Assembly: GCA_000149265.1 (NCBI GenBank)
Contig: CH003412.1
Coordinates: forward strand, 4,109,594-4,173,593
DNA length: 64,000 nucleotides
Direction: 5' to 3'
Origin: Ciona savignyi
Taxonomy: Eukaryota > Chordata > Ascidiacea > Phlebobranchia > Cionidae
Of the stretch, positions 61,623 to 64,000 are shown one piece after another; within the stretch, counting starts at the first letter, position 1; each line of letters opens with the position of its first letter. The notes under the pieces were generated by a model. That model was not told the origin of the DNA, did not search any database, and saw nothing but the letters and a program-made list of their open reading frames with translations. The position numbers and the translations under genes are program-made.

Positions 61623-63632
61623 GGTTATAAAACCCTCACGTTCAATCAATTAATTATTTAAAAAAGTCTATGATAGGAGAACTTGTTTTATCGCAACACT
61701 TTAACGTAATTTACAAAATATTCTTTCGTGCTGGCTATGTAGTAACACGCATAGCCTTTAGGTTAGATTGTACTAATATTTGCCTATATATGCCATAAGC
61801 TAAATCTAAATCCTATTTGGCGCTTGAAGCTCGTAAAACAACAGTATGCATCAAACTTTATTCTTTCTGTTTGCTTGCTTGAATCAATATAGAATTAATC
61901 CTTTTATTATAAAAAATATTTCGCTGTTTAACAGAGACTCTTTATAGTATATGGTATCTTCTTTTTAGGCTTAAGCTATTACTGGCCTTGCTTATTCCAA
62001 CTAACGTATATGTGATATGTTGTAAGTTAAAGGCCTTGCATTGTTCGGAATATTTGCGAGTCAATGTTTAAACAATGTCGATTTTTAAATGATAACTGGC
62101 TAAGCGGCCGCAAGGTTTAGTCAATATTTGAGAGCCATTGACGAATGCATGCATTGGCATGCTGGTGATTAATACAATATGAACTAGATCCTGTAAACCG
62201 CGTGATATAGATCATTATTCGTTCCGCAAATTTTGATATAAATAAGTATATTGTTATCAGAATCGTGTACATCTACACCATATAACCTATTAAACCGATA
62301 TTGACGCTTGTTACAAAATCTAATACTTTTTAATTATTATTTCCTTTTTATAAATATTTTCTTCATAACTCTCTTGTTTTTTGCCCGAAAATTGTCCGAT
62401 CAAGGTAAAAATTTTAGAAATGCAAGTTGTTATGTTAAAGATATGTTATTATTTTGCAAATATCCCAATAGCAAATTCTAAAGAGGCCCAATAAAAGAAA
62501 AGTTGTTTTTTTCCTAAAACAAAAAGATATTGCAGAAGACCCGATGTCTGGGGATTGGAGGGGATTAAATATTCCAAATTTTATAGTAAATTGTAGATGT
62601 ATAAATTAAATTGGAAAACACTAAGAGCCACAAAATAATGCAAAATATCGCTAATCACTTAAACAAAAAAAGAGTACTCAGCGCACCCTATCTATCTTAA
62701 CCTTTCCCGGGAAATCCCCCAAAACTTAATCCCCCAAACCAGTTATCAGTCTATTTTAAACCCCCAAACTAACCGGAAGTAAATTACGTTAAACTTTTTA
62801 GAGATGTTTGCTAATATTTATTGGATATTTAGTGGCAAATTTAAAATAAATGCCTAAATTGGTGTTTCCGACAAACACGATAATGTAGGAACTGTGGGCT
62901 CGCGCTTTTTAAAAGCTGATTGCTTGTTGTAGGCTGATTATGTTTAGCCGGCTGCCTTACGGTCTTTTGCGAGTTGCGCAGCGGAAAGTCTATAAATTTA
63001 CTCTCCACAGATCGCCTACAAATAATTATTGTAGCCACGATTTGTAAATTCTAGATCTCAAACTCGAAGTCTATAACTTTTGATTCACTTTATTTGTATT
63101 CTGCGTCTCATTCAATATACGGTTTATTCGCGACTCAAGTTACTTAGTACGTCATTCAGCATGACGCCAGTTGTATAGTCTAAGGTACGTTATACAGCAT
63201 GACGCAGGTTATCTCAAGTACGTTATTGTAGGTTATTATATTAGGTTATATAAATTTCCAGAATATATAGGGAATTTACAAGGTGCGAAAAGTTTACGTG
63301 CCGCAGACGTTTCACATCTGCACGTTTGACTAACTGTGGGGAATTAGGTTGAAAAACTATGATAACGATTTAAAACGCAAAAGTACAAAGGCCCGTACAA
63401 GGTGATAATTACGTAACGGGTAATAATATGTGAGAGTCGGAAAACTTGAAACGCAAAAAAACGACGTTAAAACACAAAATGTTTTAGACATAAATTAAAA
63501 CAAATATATACTATACAAAATGCTACAGAACGACTGTCGTTTTCTGTATTTTGGCAAGTAGGTTTTGTGCGCTATGGAGAAATAAAACAACGTAAATAAA
63601 CTAATAAAATATACTCGGGAACCTTTTAGATT
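61623..63632. other. Intergenic stretch, no gene seen
   Basis: Upstream of the SLC7 start, so it should contain that promoter. It is AT-rich with many TATA-like strings. The only structure noticed is the GTACGT-type repeat at 63141-63226. Confidence 0.55.
63141..63226. repeat. Imperfect tandem repeat (GTACGT..CAGCATGACGC)
   Basis: TACGTCATTCAGCATGACGC and TACGTTATACAGCATGACGC about 38 bp apart, followed by a third GTACGTTAT. Confidence 0.7.
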
Positions 63633-63943
63633 ATGCTTTTAAAAACAATCAATCTACACAATGAATATGATGCACCAAATTTGATTTTGAATGCATACCA
63701 AGGAGAACAAAAGTTTTTGCTTGCTGAACATGTAAGGTGTGTTTTGCGAATAAGGGTGGTTAACACTAGTTCGACGTTCTTTATTAACGTATAACTTTTA
63801 TAAACTTTAATTTAAAATACAGTATTTGTCCTTGTAAATCCAATTTGCCAATGAGTTCAGCACCGTTGGAGCTGTGGGAAAGCCGAACAGAGAAAAATGT
63901 TTGTATTTGTCTCGATTTTCAAACCTCAGAAGATCAACGTTGA
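63633..63943 (+). CDS. Candidate two-exon small protein at the right edge, unrecognised
   Basis: ATG at 63633; possible exons 63633-63736 and 63823-63943 with stop TGA, 74 residues if joined with the GT at 63737 and AG at 63821-63822. It begins MLLKTINLHNEYDAPNLIL and contains VCICLDFQTSEDQR near the end. No family recognised. The stop may instead be passed by further splicing beyond the window, or the whole may be chance. Weak call, made because one canonical intron joins two open segments. Confidence 0.25.
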
Positions 63944-64000
63944 TTCCATGCAACATTCTACACAGTTGGCAGAACGATGTTGCATAGTTGTAATTTTCAA

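Overview
The window looks like the genome of an ascidian tunicate, most likely Ciona or a close relative. This is inference. The grounds are AT-rich DNA, genes split into many short exons with canonical GT-AG introns, chordate-type orthologues that align closely to human proteins (CEP63, IPO4, MRPL27, PIP4K2), an interleukin-17-like gene, and many tRNA-derived SINE copies. There are no bacterial or viral genes and no operons. One 811-base assembly gap lies at 40436-41246.

Layout, left to right. (1) 1-2104, minus: 5' part of a PIP4K2 lipid kinase gene, running off the left edge. (2) 5315-6479, minus: mitochondrial ribosomal protein L27, first exon not found. (3) 8554-11757, plus: complete nine-exon cytochrome P450 of the CYP7/CYP8/CYP39 type, 491 aa. 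(4) 12359-20219, minus: complete thirteen-exon CEP63/DEUP1 centriole-duplication protein, 719 aa, convergent with the P450. (5) 22592-26782, plus, and 28449-33041, minus: two tail-to-tail copies of a ten-exon GLUT/SLC2-like transporter. Copy B is intact (473 aa); copy A carries a one-base frameshift. (6) 36127-53544, minus: complete 26-exon importin-4, 1095 aa. Its introns hold a 31-unit minisatellite, the assembly gap, a tRNA-Asp-like gene inside a foldback structure and, on the opposite strand, an interleukin-17-like gene (41247-41738). (7) 55773-61622, minus: complete nine-exon SLC7 amino-acid transporter light chain, 513 aa. (8) 63633-63943, plus: a weak candidate gene at the right edge.

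Spaces between genes and long introns are filled by repeats. SINE-1 is an abundant tRNA-derived family with at least 15 copies here on both strands. SINE-2 is a second tRNA-like family starting GGTCGTGTGGCC, with four copies. A third family (R3) ends in AATAAACTAAACTA. Also present are TA-flanked MITEs, a hAT-type element with an 8-bp target duplication, and a decayed Ty3/Gypsy reverse transcriptase.

The genes are unrelated in function and are not a pathway cluster. The most notable points are the IL-17-like gene nested antisense in importin-4, the inverted transporter pair with altered substrate-site residues and one broken copy, the minisatellite built from a SINE head, and the foldback carrying a degenerate tRNA-Asp. 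Exon boundaries were set by reading splice sites by hand; reading frame was kept across every junction of the genes called complete.
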